From the NCBI RefSeq assembly GCF_009766095.1, contig NZ_LMUD01000031.1:147677-201159 (forward strand): 53,483 nucleotides of DNA, read 5' to 3'. Each line of letters opens with the position of its first letter. Positions within the stretch are counted from its first letter, which is position 1. The notes under the pieces were generated by a model that made no database searches, was not told where the DNA came from, and saw nothing but the letters and a program-made list of their open reading frames with translations. The position numbers were made by a program, and so were the translations under genes. This DNA is from Granulicella sp. S190. Its GTDB lineage: Bacteria > Acidobacteriota > Terriglobia > Terriglobales > Acidobacteriaceae. This document shows, in pieces, positions 1 through 9,504 of this stretch.

Positions 1-110
1 GTTCCTGTAGTCGGGCCCTTCCCTGCTGAGCAATTTCGATCAGCGAGAGCAAATTACAAGATCCCCAGACGATCTTCAGTACAGATCGCGGGAACATCAA
101 GGAGGCCGAT

Positions 111-890
111 ATGGATTTGATTCTGACGGGATCTCGCTTGGAAGATGGAACGAGCTCGTCCATCGATCACCGACTCGGGCTTACAGATACATCAAGGCTC
201 ACGCCGGTCGTTTATGTCGTCGACCCGGACGAAGCTGAACGCGAATCACTGGAGCGGCTCATACGCTGCGAAGGCTGGCATGCGGAGACGTTTGCGTCGG
301 CCGAAGAGTTCCTCGCCCATCCGCTCGAAGTTGTTCCCAGTTGTTTGCTGCTGGACGTGTCTCTTCCTGGCCTGAGCGGGCTCGAACTGCAGAAGCGTGC
401 AGCGGGAGAGACCCCTTACATCGCAACCATCTTCCTGAGTGCCAAAGGCGACATCCCCATTGCTGTAGAAGCCATTAAGACAGGAGCTGTTGAATTCCTC
501 ACGAAGCCTTTCCATCACAGCAGACTCTTGGGTGCCTTCCGAGAAGCCCTCGATCGGAGTCGCAAAATTATTGCTAGAGAGGCGGAGAAGCGAGCGCTCC
601 AGAGATGCTATGCGTTACTCTCATGCCGTCAGAAGCAGGTGATGGCATTGGTTTCCGCTGGGCTGTTGAATAAGCAAGTCGGTGTGGAACTCGGCATCAG
701 CGAAATCACAGTCAAAGCGCACCGAGGCCAAGTGATGCAGAAGATGCAAGCTAACTCTTTCTCAGATCTAATAAAGATGGCTGCTAAACTTGGGCTCTCC
801 AGGAGGAGAGAATCTCCTCGGCCCTGCCGTGGCGATTCTGTCACTGACCTTAGCGGCGTACTTTCGACTCTTATCGCCCAGGCATATTAG
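111..890 (+). CDS. FixJ/NarL-type response regulator
   Basis: A two-component response regulator, expected to be a cytoplasmic transcription factor switched on by phosphorylation. Residues about 33-145 form a receiver domain: acidic pocket D38/D40, phospho-acceptor D82 in the LLLDVSLPG stretch, the Ser/Thr switch residue S110, and K132 in the LTKPF motif. Residues about 165-235 are a LuxR-type helix-turn-helix (CRQKQVMALVSAGLLNKQV). The first 30 residues precede the receiver and are not typical. The start is supported by an AGGAGG ribosome site at 100-105. No partner kinase is adjacent. The gene converges on the RND permease at 1109-4213, so a role in controlling that pump is possible but only inferred. 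A C-terminal tail of about 25 residues is unassigned. Confidence 0.9.
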   Translation: MDLILTGSRLEDGTSSSIDHRLGLTDTSRLTPVVYVVDPDEAERESLERLIRCEGWHAETFASAEEFLAHPLEVVPSCLLLDVSLPGLSGLELQKRAAGETPYIATIFLSAKGDIPIAVEAIKTGAVEFLTKPFHHSRLLGAFREALDRSRKIIAREAEKRALQRCYALLSCRQKQVMALVSAGLLNKQVGVELGISEITVKAHRGQVMQKMQANSFSDLIKMAAKLGLSRRRESPRPCRGDSVTDLSGVLSTLIAQAY

Positions 891-1108
891 AGACCGCTTG
901 GGCGGCTTCTTGGAATAAGTTGCTTGCAAGAAGATACGAATCTCTCCCTCTAAATGGTGCTTTCTTCCAGTGATGAGACGAGCAGAGTCTCTGTTCCGCA
1001 TCTCATACGCTCCCACTGAAGAAGCTACCTGGATCCAGGTTTGACGGCTTTCATATTTCTGGTTTCCGTTCTCATGAAGAACATGAATCTGAAACGGAAG
1101 AGTGAGTC

Positions 1109-4100
1109 TCAACTGACACCTAGAGCTTCAGTCGATGGAACGGTTCCCCTGCTGTTCGGTTTTTTAACCCTGCGTTGCTGGAGCCGATGCAGAAAGAGAT
1201 AGATCACCGGTGTCACATAGAGGGTTATCGTCTGTGAGAACAAAAGGCCACCTGCTACTGCGATACCGAGCGGACGGCGTGCTTCACCGCCGATTCCCTG
1301 GCCCAATGCGATAGGAGCGGCGCCTAGCAGCGCTGCCATGGTCGTCATCATGATGGGGCGGAAGCGCTGAAGACAACCCTGATAGATGGCCTGCTCGGGC
1401 GTCATCGCCTGATTGCGCTCGGCGTCAATAGCAAAATCGACGATCATGATGGCATTCTTTTTGACGATGCCGATCAGCAGGACGATGCCGAGGAAGGAGT
1501 AGAGGTTGAGATCCTGGCCGAAGAGAAGCAACGTGAGGAGCGCACCGATCGCGGCGGCAGGAAGACCAGAGAGGATCGTGATGGGATGAATAAAGCTCTC
1601 ATAGAGAATGCCGAGGACAAGATAGATAACCATCACTGCGATGACGAGCAGCAGGCCGAGACCTCTTAGAGAGCTTTGAAATTGTGCCGCGGTCCCTTGA
1701 AAAGTGAAATTCATACTGGCGGGAATGCCGAGTTCTGTTGCAGCTCGACGCACCGCGGTTGTGGCCTTGTCCAGCGAGATGCCGGGCTTGAGATCGAAGT
1801 GAAACGTAACGGCAGGAAACTGCCCGAGATGATTGACTGTCAGGGGGGCGACGGTCTGGGTGAGCGTAGTGACGGCCGAGAGTGGAACGAGGTTACCCGT
1901 ATTGGATGAGAGAGAGATGCCGCCAATCGCTTCGGGTTCGCGCTGATATTGGGGAGCGACTTCGAGGATGACATCGTACTGCTGCGATGCGACAGTGATG
2001 GTGTTGGCGCGGCGGCCGCCGAAGGCGTCGTAGAGAGTGTTGGCGATCTTCTCAGGATCGACGTTGAGAGACATAGCGAGGTCTCGACGGATGTCGACGT
2101 TGACGCGCGGCGCGCTCATCTGAAGATCAGTCGAGACATTGGCGAGTTCAGGCAGAGAATCCAGTTTGCTCTTGAGGCGAGGAGCCCAGCGGTAAAGCTC
2201 GTCTGCATCCGGGCTCCGGAGTGCAGCAGAGTACTGAGACCGGGATTCAGTCTGTCCCAGGTCGATGAAGTCCGGCTGGCGAAGATAGACCTTGAGCCCG
2301 GGTATGCGGTCGAGTTGTCTCTGAAGGTCGGCGATGATGACCTTGATGTTTGGCCGTCGACGCCCCTGACGAAGATTGACCCAGAGCCAACCTCCATTCT
2401 GGGAGAAGACTCCTGACAGGTTGCTTTCCATCCACGGAATCGTGGCGAGTACTTTGTTGACCTGCTCCCCGTAAGAGATCATCTGGGCGAAGGAGCTGTC
2501 TTGCGACGCCTCCATGCTTCCGGAGAAGCCGCCGGTATCGACGGCAGGCATAAAGCTCTTGGGCACGATTGCGAACAGTACGACAGTGGTTGCTGTCATC
2601 GCAATGCTGGCTACGATCGTCGCTCGTTGATGGCGCAGAACAAAATCGAGGGAACGTTGATAGCCCATCTCGAGCGCAGCATGGAAGTCCTCTGTCCGGC
2701 GAAGGAACCAGTTGTCACCGTGAACGCGCTCGCTGAGAAATCGGCTGCAGAGCATCGGGATAAGGGTAAGCGCTGAGAACCCAGAGAGCAGAATGGAGAC
2801 CGAGATGGTGACGGCGAACTCGCGAAGAAGCCGCCCGAGAACGCCATTGAGAAAGAGGATTGGAAGGAAGACGGCGACGAGCGAGAGAGTCATCGAAAGA
2901 ATCGTGAAGCCGACCTCAGCGGCACCGTTGCGCGCTGCATTGAGACGAGACTCACCCATCTCGCGATGCCGGACGATGTTCTCGAGCATTACGATGGCGT
3001 CATCCACGACAAAACCTACTGAAAGCGTGACCGCCATCATGGAGAACATATCCACGGTGTAGCCGAGAAGATGCATTGCGATGAAGGAGCCGAGAATGGA
3101 GACGGGAATGGTGGCGCTAGCAATAAGAGTCGAAGAGAGCGTTCCCAGAAAAGCAAAGATGACGAGCACGACGAGCACGATGGTAATGACGAGGGTGTGG
3201 TTAACTTCAGCGATGGAGCTGCGAACGATGTCGGCGTTGTCGGCGACTTTGCCGAACGCTACACCGGGAGGCAATACGTCGCGCAGGGTCTGGACCGTAG
3301 CCTTCACCCGGTCCGCAACCTCGATTGTGTTTGCGCCTGGTTGCTTGCGTACGGCGAGGATGACACTTCGCTGCCCGTTGATCCAGAAGGTGCGCTTGTC
3401 ATTGCTGGAACTATTGAGGACGTGGGCGACCTGACTGAGACGCAGAGGAAGCTCATTACGATAGGCGACCACCAGGTCGGAGAACTGATCGGCGGTGGTG
3501 AGCTGACTATTCGCCTGCAGGGAATAGTCTCGAGCGTTACCGTAGAGCGTGCCTGTGGGAAGAGTTGCGCTGTTATTGGTAAGCGCGGTGCGGACTTGCT
3601 CGAGATCAAGACTGTATGCCGCGAGACGTGCGGGATCGACCTGGATGCGAATCGCCGGGCGCTCGGGTCCATATACTTCTACCTGCGAAACTCCGTTCAC
3701 CATGGAAATCTGCTTGGAGACAATCTGCGTGGCGTAACGCGAAAAGTCTTCAAAGGACATCGTCTCTGAGTGCATCTCAAGCCAGATGATGGGATCATCC
3801 GCGGGGTTGACCTTGGAGTAGGAGGGTGGTTGCGGCATGCCCGCAGGGAGGTTGCCGACTGCGCGGGAGATGGCCGCCTGAACATCCTGCGCGGCCGCAT
3901 CGACGCTGCGGCTAAGCGCGAACTGGAGCGTAATGTCCGTTTCGCCGACCAAGCTGCTGGATGTCATATTCTCGATGCCGGGAATGCGCGAAAACTCGCT
4001 CTCAAGCGGGGTCGCGACGTTAGCGGCCATGGAATCCGGGTTGGCGCCGGGCAGCGCGGCTGATACCTGAATCGTCGGGTACTCGACCTCGGGCAGATTG

Positions 4101-4213
4101 CTGACCGGAAGCGAGAGATAGCTGAGTATGCCGAAACCTGCAATCGCGGAGATCAGGAGTGTGGTGGTGATAGCGCGATGGATAAAGAAATCTGTAAAGC
4201 GCAAGGGGAACAC
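1109..4213 (-). CDS. RND multidrug efflux permease (MdtB/MdtC-like, HAE1)
   Basis: An inner-membrane proton/drug antiporter of the resistance-nodulation-division superfamily, 1034 residues, full length. The N-terminus (TDFFIHRAITTTLLISAIAG) and the SLPVSNLPEVEYP stretch match the MdtB/MdtC/MuxB branch. The proton-relay Asp pair of TM4 is present (SVGFVVDDAIVMLENI), and the TM10-12 block carries the conserved FRPIMMTTMAALLGA segment. Two large periplasmic loops follow TM1 and TM7. It lies 46 bp downstream of its adaptor gene (4260-5477) on the same strand, so the two form an operon. No outer-membrane factor follows, so the pump probably borrows a TolC-type channel such as those at 16.8 or 18.3 kb. 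The substrate cannot be read from the sequence. Confidence 0.95.
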   Translation of the reverse strand: MFPLRFTDFFIHRAITTTLLISAIAGFGILSYLSLPVSNLPEVEYPTIQVSAALPGANPDSMAANVATPLESEFSRIPGIENMTSSSLVGETDITLQFALSRSVDAAAQDVQAAISRAVGNLPAGMPQPPSYSKVNPADDPIIWLEMHSETMSFEDFSRYATQIVSKQISMVNGVSQVEVYGPERPAIRIQVDPARLAAYSLDLEQVRTALTNNSATLPTGTLYGNARDYSLQANSQLTTADQFSDLVVAYRNELPLRLSQVAHVLNSSSNDKRTFWINGQRSVILAVRKQPGANTIEVADRVKATVQTLRDVLPPGVAFGKVADNADIVRSSIAEVNHTLVITIVLVVLVIFAFLGTLSSTLIASATIPVSILGSFIAMHLLGYTVDMFSMMAVTLSVGFVVDDAIVMLENIVRHREMGESRLNAARNGAAEVGFTILSMTLSLVAVFLPILFLNGVLGRLLREFAVTISVSILLSGFSALTLIPMLCSRFLSERVHGDNWFLRRTEDFHAALEMGYQRSLDFVLRHQRATIVASIAMTATTVVLFAIVPKSFMPAVDTGGFSGSMEASQDSSFAQMISYGEQVNKVLATIPWMESNLSGVFSQNGGWLWVNLRQGRRRPNIKVIIADLQRQLDRIPGLKVYLRQPDFIDLGQTESRSQYSAALRSPDADELYRWAPRLKSKLDSLPELANVSTDLQMSAPRVNVDIRRDLAMSLNVDPEKIANTLYDAFGGRRANTITVASQQYDVILEVAPQYQREPEAIGGISLSSNTGNLVPLSAVTTLTQTVAPLTVNHLGQFPAVTFHFDLKPGISLDKATTAVRRAATELGIPASMNFTFQGTAAQFQSSLRGLGLLLVIAVMVIYLVLGILYESFIHPITILSGLPAAAIGALLTLLLFGQDLNLYSFLGIVLLIGIVKKNAIMIVDFAIDAERNQAMTPEQAIYQGCLQRFRPIMMTTMAALLGAAPIALGQGIGGEARRPLGIAVAGGLLFSQTITLYVTPVIYLFLHRLQQRRVKKPNSRGTVPSTEALGVS

Positions 4214-4259
4214 CTCGCATACCTATGTGGCGGAAGAGCTGCCGTTATGGTGGACGAAA

Positions 4260-5477
4260 CTACCGTCCGAACTGCGTATTGATAGAAGAAACCCGGGCGC
4301 CAGGAGTGAGGCGCAGCTGACCTTCGGCCACGATCACGTCTCCGGGACTGAGACCGCTGCCAAGAACTGCAACTTCGCCGCCCGCTTGCGATGAGATCGC
4401 GGCGCTATAGGTACGCAGCACTGTGACAGGAACCATCGTCGCAACGCCTGATTGGACTCTCCACGCGTACTTTCCCTCGAGTCCCTGCTGGATGGCGGAT
4501 TGTGGAACAACGATCTGGCGGACGTCCACCCGCAAACGGAGGCGGACGTTGACGAACTCTCCGGGCCAGAGCGTTCGATCGATATTAGAGAACGTTGCTT
4601 TCATTCGAACTGTGCCGGTCTTGGGATCGACAGTATTATCGATGAAGTCGAGATGCCCTTCGACGAGATGGTGGTCGCCGCTCTCTATCTCTACTTTCAG
4701 AGAGCCCACGGCATTGAGACGCTGTACTTCCGCGAGCGATTGTTCAGGCACACCGAACACGACGCGAATCGGAGCGAGCTGAAGGAGCGTGACGAGAGTT
4801 GTATCGTTCTCAAGAACCACATTGCCGGCCTTGACTATTGCGGCACCAGCTCGCCCGGCGATAGGGGCAACAACATCAGCAAAGTTGAGCTGTAACTTTG
4901 TCTGCGCCAGACGCGCATGGTCTGCCCTGACGGCCCCAGCGGCGGCGGCTATCGCGGCCTGATCGGCGTGAAGGCTGGAACGTGTTGTCTCGCTCGCTGT
5001 GATCGCCTGGTTCACCGACTGACCTGAGAGCACACCTAGTTCGCCCAACTTAACCGCAACATCGGCCTCCGACTGACTCTGCTTCTGCGAAGCTGCATCT
5101 CGCGCCGCAACCGCTACAGCTTGTTGCTCTATGGCGATGTCACGATCGAGTTCGGCCTGCTGTTGTGCCTGCTGCCGATTTGTCGTATCGCGATCGATGG
5201 TGAAGAGAAGCTGGCCTTTTTTCACATTCTGTCCCTCGGCGAATGCAACGCTCCTGATCTGTCCTGCGATGCGCGGCTTGACGTCGACCCGTTCGACGGC
5301 CTCAACGTTTCCTACGGCCGCTATCTCAAGTGGAACATCCTGCGATAAGACGTGGGCGACGTGAACCGGGATACCCTCCGGTGGGGATGTATTGGCGTGG
5401 GCCACAACGCGCGAACATGACACTAGGGGGATGCAGAGAAAAATGCACAGAAGCGCGAGGGTTCCATGTGCCTGCAT
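4260..5477 (-). CDS. RND efflux periplasmic adaptor (MFP/HlyD family)
   Basis: The membrane-fusion protein that links the RND permease at 1109-4213 to an outer-membrane channel. At 405 residues it has the usual family length. The N-terminus has a lipoprotein-like signal: a hydrophobic run ending at the lipobox-like PLVSC, so it is probably lipid-anchored in the periplasm. It then shows the biotinyl-lipoyl half motif (VDVKPRIAGQIRSVAFAEGQ), a long alpha-hairpin rich in Gln/Ala (about 100-190), the second lipoyl half (NFADVVAPIAGRAGAAIVKA) and the beta-barrel and membrane-proximal domains. It is the first gene of the operon. The 356-bp region upstream separates it from the divergent LytS-type kinase gene. 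Confidence 0.93.
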   Translation of the reverse strand: MQAHGTLALLCIFLCIPLVSCSRVVAHANTSPPEGIPVHVAHVLSQDVPLEIAAVGNVEAVERVDVKPRIAGQIRSVAFAEGQNVKKGQLLFTIDRDTTNRQQAQQQAELDRDIAIEQQAVAVAARDAASQKQSQSEADVAVKLGELGVLSGQSVNQAITASETTRSSLHADQAAIAAAAGAVRADHARLAQTKLQLNFADVVAPIAGRAGAAIVKAGNVVLENDTTLVTLLQLAPIRVVFGVPEQSLAEVQRLNAVGSLKVEIESGDHHLVEGHLDFIDNTVDPKTGTVRMKATFSNIDRTLWPGEFVNVRLRLRVDVRQIVVPQSAIQQGLEGKYAWRVQSGVATMVPVTVLRTYSAAISSQAGGEVAVLGSGLSPGDVIVAEGQLRLTPGARVSSINTQFGR

Positions 5478-5833
5478 GGCTGTCGTACCTCAGTCTCCAG
5501 AGTGTTCTTTTCTCCGCTGTAAGAAAACTGATATGCAGCCGAAGGTGTAAAAGCTGCAGGGAGAAATGCAGGACGTGCCGCGGAAGAGATCGCTTCCCAC
5601 CGACTTTGCTACGTTCGGATAGGTCAGGAAAACTTCTTGCATGTGCTCGCGATGCCGGACAGGATGATGGAAATCATCGATTGCCTGCAGAAAGACGGTG
5701 GTTGGCTGCAAATATCTTGGAGGCATCGAGTGGAGGGTGGATTCTGATTCTTGAATGTTCTGGTGGATGAATCATGGAACGAGTAGATTCTTCCTAGACA
5801 GAAGCGGCCGTGCAGAGAGAAAGAAAGGGCGCC
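5478..5833. promoter_or_regulatory. divergent intergenic region between RND operon and LytS kinase
   Basis: This 356-bp stretch separates the adaptor gene (leftward) from the kinase gene (rightward) and must hold both promoters. I find no convincing coding sequence. Imperfect small inverted repeats exist, for example around GATGATGGAAATCATC near 5662, but I cannot assign a clear sigma-70 promoter. Its position makes it the natural target of the LytTR regulator encoded at 6967-7743; this is inference. Confidence 0.4.
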
Positions 5834-6970
5834 ATGAACGTTGTCACGACCACATCGGAATATCAACCCGCTCCGGCAATCTCTCAAAAGAAACCGTTGG
5901 GTGAAGCTGCTGCTCCCGTGAGCAGGCACCTTAACGGTTACATGATGATCCTGTCGCTGTCGGTGATGCTGGCGCTCACGACGGCAGGCGAGTGCGGCTC
6001 CGTGACGCATCCAGCTTCGCTAGTCTATGGTGCAGTCCTATGGGGATGGTGGGGCACGATTGCTTGTGTTCTTTGGAAGTTGGCACCGCGCCTGCCGATT
6101 GTGTCTAGCCTTTCAGTGAAGACAATTCTGCTGCATGTGATCGCCGGATCGGTGCTTGCTCTGGTCCATCTGTTGATGCTGTGGGGTATCGGCTTTCCGC
6201 TTGGGTGGGGTCCGGCGGGGGAGCACGAGATGTGGACGATTCTGTTCAACATCAACCGATTTGGCATAGAGCTCCTGATCTATGGATTCATCATTGGGAT
6301 CACGGGGATCGTTCAGTACAAGCAGCGCGCGCAGCAGGATGCGATGAGATCGCTCGAGCTTCAGAAGCAACTCTCCTCTGCGCATCTGCGAGCGCTACAG
6401 ATGCAACTGGAGCCTCACTTTCTCTTCAACACTCTTAACGCAATCACGACACTGGTGGAATTGGGACGACAGAGCGAGGCGGTCGAGATGCTGTCCCATT
6501 TAAACCTGATTCTCAAGAGCACGTTGATGCGGAGCACGCCGGAGAAGGTCCCACTCTCGCAGGAGTTGGAGATGATCGATAACTACCTCGCAATCGAGCA
6601 GATCCGTTTTGCAGACAGGTTGCAGGTGCAGATCAAGGTCGACCCCGGAGCACTCGACGGGATGGTGCCGTGCTTCCTCTTACAGCCGATAGTCGAGAAT
6701 GCGATACGCCATGGTATTGCGCACTGTGTGAGCGAAGGAAGAGTCGAAGCTTCTGCAAGGCGTGATGGCGCGAGTCTGCATCTGAAGGTACGGGATACAG
6801 GAGCTGAAGCCGGCATACTGGCGCAGGATGGACACGGGATCGGGCTGAAAAATACGAGGGAGCGACTTATGCACTTCTACAACAATGAGTTCGCGATGCA
6901 GGCGCAGCCACTCGACGAGGGCGGTTTTGAGGTTGCGATCACCATACCGTACGAACCCCAGAGAAGATGA
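5834..6970 (+). CDS. LytS/YehU-type sensor histidine kinase
   Basis: A membrane-bound sensor kinase of the His_kinase (LytS/YpdA/YehU) family. I prefer ATG 5834, which has AAAGGG upstream, over an in-frame GTG at 5810. Counting from 5834 the protein has 378 residues. There are about four hydrophobic segments in the first 165 residues, then a short coiled coil, and the phospho-acceptor His at about residue 195 in the diagnostic QLEPHFLFNTLNAI motif. The C-terminal ATPase domain shows the N-box (PIVENAIRHGI) and a glycine-rich lid (GHGIGLKNTRERL). Its stop overlaps the start of the LytTR regulator by ATGA, so the two are translationally coupled and form one two-component system. The input signal is unknown. 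Confidence 0.93.
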   Translation: MNVVTTTSEYQPAPAISQKKPLGEAAAPVSRHLNGYMMILSLSVMLALTTAGECGSVTHPASLVYGAVLWGWWGTIACVLWKLAPRLPIVSSLSVKTILLHVIAGSVLALVHLLMLWGIGFPLGWGPAGEHEMWTILFNINRFGIELLIYGFIIGITGIVQYKQRAQQDAMRSLELQKQLSSAHLRALQMQLEPHFLFNTLNAITTLVELGRQSEAVEMLSHLNLILKSTLMRSTPEKVPLSQELEMIDNYLAIEQIRFADRLQVQIKVDPGALDGMVPCFLLQPIVENAIRHGIAHCVSEGRVEASARRDGASLHLKVRDTGAEAGILAQDGHGIGLKNTRERLMHFYNNEFAMQAQPLDEGGFEVAITIPYEPQRR

Positions 6971-7743
6971 GACTGAGAGCACTGATTGCCGACGACGAGC
7001 CGCTGGCGCGCGAACGGCTGCGCTTTCTTCTTGCCGGAGACGACGAGATAGAAGTAGTTGGCGAGTGTAAAAACGGCAGCGAGGTACTAGCGTCGTTGAA
7101 GGCACAACAGGTCGATGTTCTGTTTCTCGATATTCAGATGCCAGGCAAAGGAGGCTTCGAAGTCATCGAGCAGATGGGTGCAACCCAGATGCCGGTGACA
7201 ATTTTTGTGACAGCTCATAACCAATACGCTCTTCAAGCGTTTGAGGTGCATGCGCTCGACTACCTGACTAAGCCTGTAGAGCCGGAGCGATTAAAGGCCA
7301 CGCTGGCGCACGCCAAGGAGCGGATCGCTTCGAATGCCGCGTTACTAAATCAGGAACGGCTGAAACAGGTGCTCACCGAAGTGGGGATGCGCGGAGTCCT
7401 CGGGAAGGAGTATCCCAAGCGGCTGCTTGTACCGAACGGCACAAAAGACACAGTCGTCAATGTTCAGGAGATCGAGTGGATAGAGGCCGCGGACTACTAC
7501 TCGTGTCTCCACGTTGGGGTGAAAAGCTTCATGTTGCGAGAGACCGTCAAGCAGTTGGCCAATACGCTCGACCCAAATCGGTTCGTGCGGATTCACCGCT
7601 CGACGATTGTGAACATGGACTATGTCCGCGAGGTGGCGAGAGAGGGTCGCAGCGAGGGATCGGTGATCCTGACACGTGGACAAAGACTGAAGATGAGCAA
7701 GAGCGGATGGCTGAATTTAGTCGCAGCCAGCAGATCGTCTTGA
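6967..7743 (+). CDS. LytTR-family response regulator
   Basis: The partner regulator of the kinase at 5834-6970. The receiver domain (about 1-120) has D9/D10, phospho-acceptor D55 in VLFLDIQMPG, T82 and K102 in YLTKPV. The C-terminal part (about 150-255) is a LytTR DNA-binding domain with the typical IEAADYYSCLHV, FVRIHRSTIVNMDYV and LSKSGW-like (MSKSGW) segments. LytTR proteins bind direct repeats upstream of their targets. The candidate targets here are the adjacent RND pump genes or its own operon. The ATGA overlap with the kinase gene fixes the start. Confidence 0.94.
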   Translation: MRLRALIADDEPLARERLRFLLAGDDEIEVVGECKNGSEVLASLKAQQVDVLFLDIQMPGKGGFEVIEQMGATQMPVTIFVTAHNQYALQAFEVHALDYLTKPVEPERLKATLAHAKERIASNAALLNQERLKQVLTEVGMRGVLGKEYPKRLLVPNGTKDTVVNVQEIEWIEAADYYSCLHVGVKSFMLRETVKQLANTLDPNRFVRIHRSTIVNMDYVREVAREGRSEGSVILTRGQRLKMSKSGWLNLVAASRSS

Positions 7744-7775
7744 ATCAAAGTCGAATCACGCCACACCTCCCGGTC

Positions 7776-7793
7776 CTCAATCGGTAGATTGAG
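7776..7793. terminator. small hairpin between convergent genes
   Basis: A perfect 7-bp inverted repeat (CTCAATC, loop GGTA, GATTGAG) lies 33 bp after the LytTR regulator stop and before the end of the convergent ThuA gene. There is no strong T-run, so a terminator role is tentative. Confidence 0.3.
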
Positions 7794-7848
7794 AGTGAAC
7801 TTTGTCCTCCTCTGGATGATTGGTTTCGGACGAGTAGCCTGTTTGCCG

Positions 7849-8625
7849 TCAGTGACCGCAAGAACGTCCGCACGGTGGGGCCAACCAGGGGATTGCCTCT
7901 TCCAACAAGCGATTCTGGATGTTGCTGTCGAAGATCTTATCGCCGTGCCCCATGTTGAGGTACAACATGCGGTATCGCGTATTCGTCCAGACAACGGGGA
8001 GATCTCCCCCTTCGATCGTATCTTTCAAACCTATCGGGTAGTTTGAGGGGGAGAGGGTCATGAGTACCTTGATGTCCTTATTCAATCGTGGGGACGGTTT
8101 CCAGATATACCACTCGTTAGGCGGCGATAGGAACGATTTTGGAAGTGTCTTTGTAAGAGATTGCGTTGGGTCGTCGACTGTAACTTCTGCTGGTAGCGGC
8201 GGCCAGTTATTGCCGTAGAAAACTCCCCCGCCAAGAAAGCGGACGAACCAGGGCCAATCGGTGTCGCTGTCGTTATACGCGGCAATGTGAAAGCCCAGCC
8301 AGCCTCCACCGTGCTCCATATATTGTTCAAAGGCGTCACGTTGTTGCGGCGTGTGCGGTTGATCGTCCAGCCAGATCACGAGTTGATAGTGCGCCAGAGT
8401 TCCTGCGTTAAGGTCGTCCCAGTGGGTTGTGGCCGTGAAGTCGAAGTGGCGACGTCGCGCCACAGAACTGTAGAACTCAATCGCCTGATGCGCAAAGTCG
8501 ACATGGTCACGTTCGACTGTGTCTGAGTAAAACGCCAGCACGTGAAAAACCGGCTGCTGGGCCTGCGCCGCGTCCACGAAGAGCAGAACAAACCACAAAA
8601 GATATCTCACCGGCCGGCTGCCCAA
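7849..8625 (-). CDS. secreted ThuA-domain protein (copy 2)
   Basis: A 258-residue protein with an N-terminal signal peptide (RYLLWFVLLFVDAAQAQQ) followed by a ThuA/class-I glutamine amidotransferase-like fold. The conserved HDFDFTATTHWDDL-type region, the QLVIWLDD strand, the GGGWLGFH motif, the PW-F-FLGG region and the final VVWTNTRYRMLYLNMGHG block match the ThuA domain. ThuA-like proteins are linked to sugar (trehalose) utilisation, but the biochemical role of exported forms is not established. The gene overlaps the upstream paralogue (8607-9392) by 19 bp, so the two are co-transcribed and probably arose by tandem duplication. The signal peptide indicates export to the periplasm or outside. 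Confidence 0.85.
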   Translation of the reverse strand: MGSRPVRYLLWFVLLFVDAAQAQQPVFHVLAFYSDTVERDHVDFAHQAIEFYSSVARRRHFDFTATTHWDDLNAGTLAHYQLVIWLDDQPHTPQQRDAFEQYMEHGGGWLGFHIAAYNDSDTDWPWFVRFLGGGVFYGNNWPPLPAEVTVDDPTQSLTKTLPKSFLSPPNEWYIWKPSPRLNKDIKVLMTLSPSNYPIGLKDTIEGGDLPVVWTNTRYRMLYLNMGHGDKIFDSNIQNRLLEEAIPWLAPPCGRSCGH

Positions 8626-9392
8626 AGGATGGAGTTGTGAAATAAAGTCGTGAACTCGGGATTCTGAAATAACTCAGGATGGTGCCCCATAAAGATATAG
8701 ATGTTACGCGCTTTTACGTGCTCATTCGTCCATATGACAGGATGGTCTCCCATCTTGATGGCAGTCACCGGCGTATAGGTGTTCTCATCCACACTTGCTA
8801 GGACATGCACATTGGCGCGCTGAGATCGGTTCCACGTATACCACTCCTCATCTTCGATCTTGAACGAGCGTGGAAGCGCTTTCATCGCCGGATGATTCCG
8901 ATCTTCAACCAGTACAGTCCCGGTGACAAAGGTCGGGATGTACTGCGTGAACCGGATATCGCCCATAAAGCGTGAGAACCAAGGCCACATGGTGAAGCCG
9001 TCAAACTCGCCTAGAAGCGTAGCGTGATGGAAGCCTATCCAGCCGATCGTTCCATGTTCGATCGCCTGCTCGAAGGCATTGGTCGCGGTGGGCGTCCAAT
9101 TATAGGGCGGATAGTTCAGTTGGATAAAAAGCTGGTACTGTGCAAGAAAAGCATCGTTGATAGGCTTGGTGTCTTCAATATAATCCACCGTGAAGTTGTA
9201 GGCTTGAGCCTCTTTCCGCAGCCATACCTTCGCCGCGTCGACGAAAGGTTTGTGAATGCCGCCCGCTTCAGCGATAGCAATAACTTTGAACGCGGGGGGC
9301 ACGGCTTGTGCCGAACCGCTGCGCGCAAAGAGTAGGACCAAAGCCGTTATGAGAACTAGCTGAAGAGAGGCACAATATAGTCTAAGAGTCAC
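8607..9392 (-). CDS. secreted ThuA-domain protein (copy 1)
   Basis: A 261-residue exported paralogue of the next gene, read first in the pair. The signal peptide spans about residues 1-30 (LVLITALVLLFARSGSAQA). The ThuA domain shows the same landmarks: QLFIQLNYPPYNWTP, GTIGWIGFHHATLLGEF, PWFSRFMGG-like PWFSRFMGD, and VIWTNEHVKARNIYIFMGHH. No cysteine-dependent amidotransferase nucleophile is evident, as expected for ThuA members. It is divergent from the beta-propeller gene at 9505, with about 110 bp between them that should hold both promoters. The substrate is unknown; a carbohydrate-related role is only a family-level guess. Confidence 0.85.
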   Translation of the reverse strand: MTLRLYCASLQLVLITALVLLFARSGSAQAVPPAFKVIAIAEAGGIHKPFVDAAKVWLRKEAQAYNFTVDYIEDTKPINDAFLAQYQLFIQLNYPPYNWTPTATNAFEQAIEHGTIGWIGFHHATLLGEFDGFTMWPWFSRFMGDIRFTQYIPTFVTGTVLVEDRNHPAMKALPRSFKIEDEEWYTWNRSQRANVHVLASVDENTYTPVTAIKMGDHPVIWTNEHVKARNIYIFMGHHPELFQNPEFTTLFHNSILWAAGR

Positions 9393-9504
9393 GAACAGTT
9401 ATCCTTAACCTCTGCGAAATACAACAATATCTGTGCTGGATATTACTCTAGACAAGGCTTTGTTCTATACAGACGAATCTTACAAGGCGAGCCCGAGGAG
9501 AGCT

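Noticed and set aside
3071..3769. A 232-codon open frame on the + strand
   Set aside because: It lies wholly antisense to the RND permease and has a composition of reversed RND codons; no ribosome site.
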